A DNA stretch of 64,000 bases, from assembly GCA_020634215.1 (NCBI GenBank), contig JACKCD010000006.1:75093-139092 (forward strand). The letters run 5' to 3'. Position numbers and translations under genes: made by a program. Origin of the DNA: Ardenticatenaceae bacterium. Lineage in GTDB: Bacteria; Chloroflexota; Anaerolineae; Promineifilales; Promineifilaceae. Position 1 is the first letter of the stretch; every line of letters begins with the position of its first letter. Of the stretch, positions 61,445-64,000 are shown piece by piece. Below the pieces are notes generated by a model. It was not told the DNA's origin and made no database searches. It saw only the letters and a list, made by a program, of their open reading frames with translations.

Positions 61445-62809
61445 TTATTCGTTGCCAAAGCGATAGATGATGTGGGCGGTATGTTTGATGCCCTTTACAA
61501 AATAGTCGAGATCTACGTTTTCATTGGGGGCATGTACCTGGCTACCGGGGTAGCCAATGCCGGCCGACACCAGCGGCAGCCCCAGCACATGGATAAACGG
61601 GTAGTTGGGGCCGCTGCCGCCGATGAGGGGTTCGACCACGGGGTCTTCGCCATAAACGGCCGTTGCTGTCTCCACCGCAATCTGCACAAACGGGTCATCC
61701 GGGTCTACCTTGGCCGGGCGACCGCCGCCCAGCAGCTTCACCTCCACATCGCTAAACCCCTGCGCGTCCAGATGCGCCCGCAGCTTGGCAACCACCTCCG
61801 CCGGGGATTGGTCGGGCACGAGGCGGAAATCCACCTTGGCGCGGGCTTCGGCGGGCAGCACCGTCTTCACGCCCGCCCCCTGATAGCCAGAAGTGAGGCC
61901 GCAGATGGTGCAGGTGGGTTCAAAAACGGCCGTTTTCTTCCACTCCAGCCCCCCCTCCAGCCCGCGCAAATAGCCGTCTAGCTGGAACGATGCCTTTAAC
62001 TCGGCCGAATCATCCGGCGTGGCATCCAGCAGCGCTAGGTCACGCTCGCTGGGGCCAACTACGTTGTCATAAAAGCCGGGGATGAGAATGCGCTCGTTTT
62101 GGTCTTTGAGCGTGCTGAGTGCCCAAGTGAGCCGCCAGGCAGCGTTGGGGAAGATGGAGCCGCCGAGACCGGAATGGGCATCACGAACGGCCGTTTTCAC
62201 CGACAGTTCCGTAAAGCAAATCCCGCGCATCCCCAGCGACTGCGTCGGCCGGCCGTCAAAATCCACGCTGCCAAACTCCCAAATACAGGCATCGGCCGCC
62301 AGCTTTTCCTGATGCTGTTCCACAAAGCCGGGCATGTTAGGGCTGCCCACCTCTTCCTCCCCCTCGATGATAAATTTGACGTTGCACGGCAGCTCACCCA
62401 GCACCTCACGCACGGCCGCCAGCGCCGCCAGCCGAGCGATGATGTGGCCTTTGTCGTCGCTGACCCCGCGAGCATATACCTTATTGCCCCGCTGCGTCAG
62501 CTCAAACGGCGGCGATTCCCACAGTTCCAGCGGTTCCGGCGGCTGCACGTCGTAGTGGAGATAAAAGAGGAGGGTTTTGGCAGAACGGCCGTTTCCCTCC
62601 CCATACACCACCGGATGCCCACCCGATGGCATGACCTCGGCGGCAAAGCCCTGCTCTTCCAGCATCGTCTTCACCAGTTCGGCACATTCTTGAATGCCAA
62701 AATTTTGCGCCGACACGCTGGGCTGGGCGCACAGCCGCGCCAGTTCCGCCACCCAGCGGTCTCTGTTTTGTTCAATATGTGCTTCAATTTGTTGTAATTC
62801 GTTGTTCAT
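61445..62809 (-). CDS. M20-family dipeptidase
   Basis: The product has 454 residues. Metal-binding residues occur in FYLHYDVQPPEPLELW (His and Asp), RGVSDDKGHIIARL, FIIEGEEEVGSPNM (catalytic Glu) and a final HAPNENVDLDYF (His). The sequence is typical of the CNDP/dipeptidase branch of M20. It hydrolyses small peptides with two zinc ions. ATG 62809 has AGGA close upstream. Palindromes supply TAVR, TAVF and TAVY. Confidence 0.93.
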   Translation of the reverse strand: MNNELQQIEAHIEQNRDRWVAELARLCAQPSVSAQNFGIQECAELVKTMLEEQGFAAEVMPSGGHPVVYGEGNGRSAKTLLFYLHYDVQPPEPLELWESPPFELTQRGNKVYARGVSDDKGHIIARLAALAAVREVLGELPCNVKFIIEGEEEVGSPNMPGFVEQHQEKLAADACIWEFGSVDFDGRPTQSLGMRGICFTELSVKTAVRDAHSGLGGSIFPNAAWRLTWALSTLKDQNERILIPGFYDNVVGPSERDLALLDATPDDSAELKASFQLDGYLRGLEGGLEWKKTAVFEPTCTICGLTSGYQGAGVKTVLPAEARAKVDFRLVPDQSPAEVVAKLRAHLDAQGFSDVEVKLLGGGRPAKVDPDDPFVQIAVETATAVYGEDPVVEPLIGGSGPNYPFIHVLGLPLVSAGIGYPGSQVHAPNENVDLDYFVKGIKHTAHIIYRFGNE

Positions 62810-62851
62810 CTTTCCTGCTTTGTCATTGGCAACTGTCGCCAATGGCAAAAT

Positions 62852-63463
62852 CTACAAATGATTTAAATGACATGTATCGTTTAGCCCTAGCAGCCGGGTG
62901 CCATGTTCCCCGACTTCGATGGTGCTGATGCCGGTGTTGCCGCGCAAACTAAATCTGGGGTGCTGGGTGGGGGGGATGCCCAGCACGTGGGAGATAACGG
63001 CGCCGAGGGTGCCGCCGTGGCTGATGATGGCAACGGTTTCGCCGTTTTGGTAAACGGCCGTTAATCCCGCAAACGCCCGCGCTGCCCGTTCATGAAACTG
63101 CTCATATAGTTCGCCGCCGGGCGGGTTCATCACGCCGTTGACCCGCGCTTCCCAAACTTCGGGGAGTTGCTCTATGATTTCGGCCGTCGTCAGCCCGGAA
63201 AATTGCCCCACGTCTCGTTCCCGCCAGATGGGGTCGTGGATGATAGGGAGGTTGTGGGCGGTGGCGAGCGGAACGGCCGTTTGTGCCGTACGCTGCAAAT
63301 CACTGCTGATGATGGCGCTGATTGGGTGACCGGCCAGCCGCGCCGCCAATGCCACCGCCTGCTGCTGCCCCCGCTTGTTCAGAGGAATATCAGCATGGCC
63401 TTGCCAACGGCCGGCGGCGTTCCAGTCCGTCTCGCCGTGGCGAATGAGTAGAAAAGTGGTCAT
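62852..63463 (-). CDS. Histidine phosphatase (phosphoglycerate mutase-like)
   Basis: The product has 203 residues. The catalytic motif is LLIRHGETDWN, with the second Arg in SDLQRTAQTA, acid Glu in WRERDVGQFSGLT and second His in AIISHGGTLGAV. Members are alpha-ribazole, sugar or general phosphatases. The substrate is undetermined. AAGGA lies 6 bases before ATG 63463. Confidence 0.93.
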   Translation of the reverse strand: MTTFLLIRHGETDWNAAGRWQGHADIPLNKRGQQQAVALAARLAGHPISAIISSDLQRTAQTAVPLATAHNLPIIHDPIWRERDVGQFSGLTTAEIIEQLPEVWEARVNGVMNPPGGELYEQFHERAARAFAGLTAVYQNGETVAIISHGGTLGAVISHVLGIPPTQHPRFSLRGNTGISTIEVGEHGTRLLGLNDTCHLNHL

Positions 63464-63485
63464 GGTTGTTCCTTAAGCAGATGGA

Positions 63486-63538
63486 ACGCAGATTTGCCTG
63501 ATTGATAGGATCATCAGGCAAATCAGGAAAATCTGCGT
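63486..63538. repeat. ACGCAGATTT/AAATCTGCGT hairpin
   Basis: Perfect outer arms ACGCAGATTT and AAATCTGCGT, with inner GCCTGAT and ATCAGGC. It separates two minus-strand genes and resembles other intergenic repeats of the genome. Confidence 0.65.
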
Positions 63539-63539
63539 C

Positions 63540-64000
63540 CTATTTCTGTTTCTTTTGCGCGTAGCAAATGAGCCAGTTGGTTTCCGGCCAAGCGTAGCTA
63601 AACTGTTCGAGGATGGCGAATCCGGCGGCGGCAAGCTGCTGTGCCAGGGTGTCGGGCTGCCAAAAGGCGAAATAGCGGCGGGCGGTGTGGCCGTAGGCGG
63701 TGGCCGTCCACTGGTCGCCATCGCCTTGCTTAACCGACAGATACAAGATGCCGCCGGGCTGCAGCACGCGGGCAAATTCGCGTAGGGTGGCAGGAACGGC
63801 CGTTTGTGGCAAATGCAGTAGCGAGGCACACGCCCAAATCCCCACCGCCGTTGCCGATAAGGGCAGGTTCCGCATATCGGCCTGCACTAAATTGTACCGC
63901 CGCTGGTTGCCCGCCGCGCACAGCATTGCCAAAGAGAGGTCAAGACCAACGGCCGTTAATCGCCGTTCCGCCAGTAGTGCCGTGTCATAGCCAGGGCCGC
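63540..64000 (-). CDS. Class I SAM-dependent methyltransferase, 5' end outside window
   Basis: About 153 C-terminal residues are visible, reading from the right edge GPGYDTALLAERRLTAVGLDLS, the end of SAM motif I, and then LVQADMRNLPL, WACASLLHLP, LREFARVLQPGGILYLSV. This is a methyltransf_11-type enzyme. The substrate is unknown. Two palindromes (63796, 63949) encode TAV. Confidence 0.85.
   Translation of the reverse strand, partial: GPGYDTALLAERRLTAVGLDLSLAMLCAAGNQRRYNLVQADMRNLPLSATAVGIWACASLLHLPQTAVPATLREFARVLQPGGILYLSVKQGDGDQWTATAYGHTARRYFAFWQPDTLAQQLAAAGFAILEQFSYAWPETNWLICYAQKKQK

Noticed and set aside
1..64000. tRNA or rRNA genes
   Set aside because: I saw no cloverleaf with CCA-end or T-loop consensus and no rRNA-like stretch in the intergenic regions.

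Overview
The window is a 64 kb chromosomal segment with normal bacterial gene density and 5'-truncated or 3'-truncated genes at both edges. Several traits point to a Chloroflexota (Anaerolineae-like) bacterium: solute-binding lipoproteins with VTRVVTE-type linkers, secreted proteins with PTPTNTP linkers, BTAD, CHAT and EAD-type regulators, and several dispersed repeat families. This placement is inference; there is no rRNA or other definitive marker in the window.

Layout. 0-3.3 kb: an M24/DddP-like enzyme, a DinB protein and an IS1380-type element with perfect 5-bp target duplications. 3.5-12.9 kb: UDP-sugar dehydrogenase, Nudix hydrolase, a large secreted P-domain protein, a second DinB protein, MutY, a TPR protein and a HExxH protein. 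13.0-20.1 kb: a complete peptide ABC importer (binding lipoprotein, two permeases, two ATPases) behind a consensus sigma-70 promoter and a 400-nt structured leader. 20.1-26.4 kb: a response regulator, RimK-like ligase, an orphan DNA methyltransferase, a decayed PKD/RHS gene with an AT-richer tip, a MITE-like element, a two-TM small protein, a roughly 44-bp phased array of the genome palindrome and a decayed BTAD gene. 26.4-32.9 kb: a glycosylation cluster (polyprenyl-phosphate mannosyltransferase, methyltransferase, three GT-C-like membrane proteins). 33-38 kb: a DegSU-like two-component pair, a solitary Flp pilin and a CLCA-like HExxH lipoprotein. 38-45 kb: a TPR-CHAT protease followed by three toxin-antitoxin-like modules and an IS630, separated by repeated copies of the CHAT gene's 3' end. 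45-51.6 kb: an AT-rich three-gene unit (GH144-like protein, clostripain-like C11 protease, TPR-EAD7 protein). 52-64 kb: heterodimeric ABC exporter with MarR regulator, ECF sigma factor with putative anti-sigma, TerC, CaxA, PPK2, M20 dipeptidase, histidine phosphatase and a partial methyltransferase.

The most striking signal is the 10-bp palindrome AACGGCCGTT. I counted roughly 85 exact copies by eye, against about 0.06 expected by chance in uniform sequence. It lies inside and between genes, is read in all three frames (TAV, NGR or RP), and commonly sits where the + strand changes from G-rich to C-rich. It is absent from 12.3-20.4, 22.1-25.5, 42.6-44.8 and 44.9-51.9 kb, where transfer or special constraint is likely. 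A second layer is a set of heptamer-based inverted repeats that form intergenic hairpins and have also entered coding sequence.
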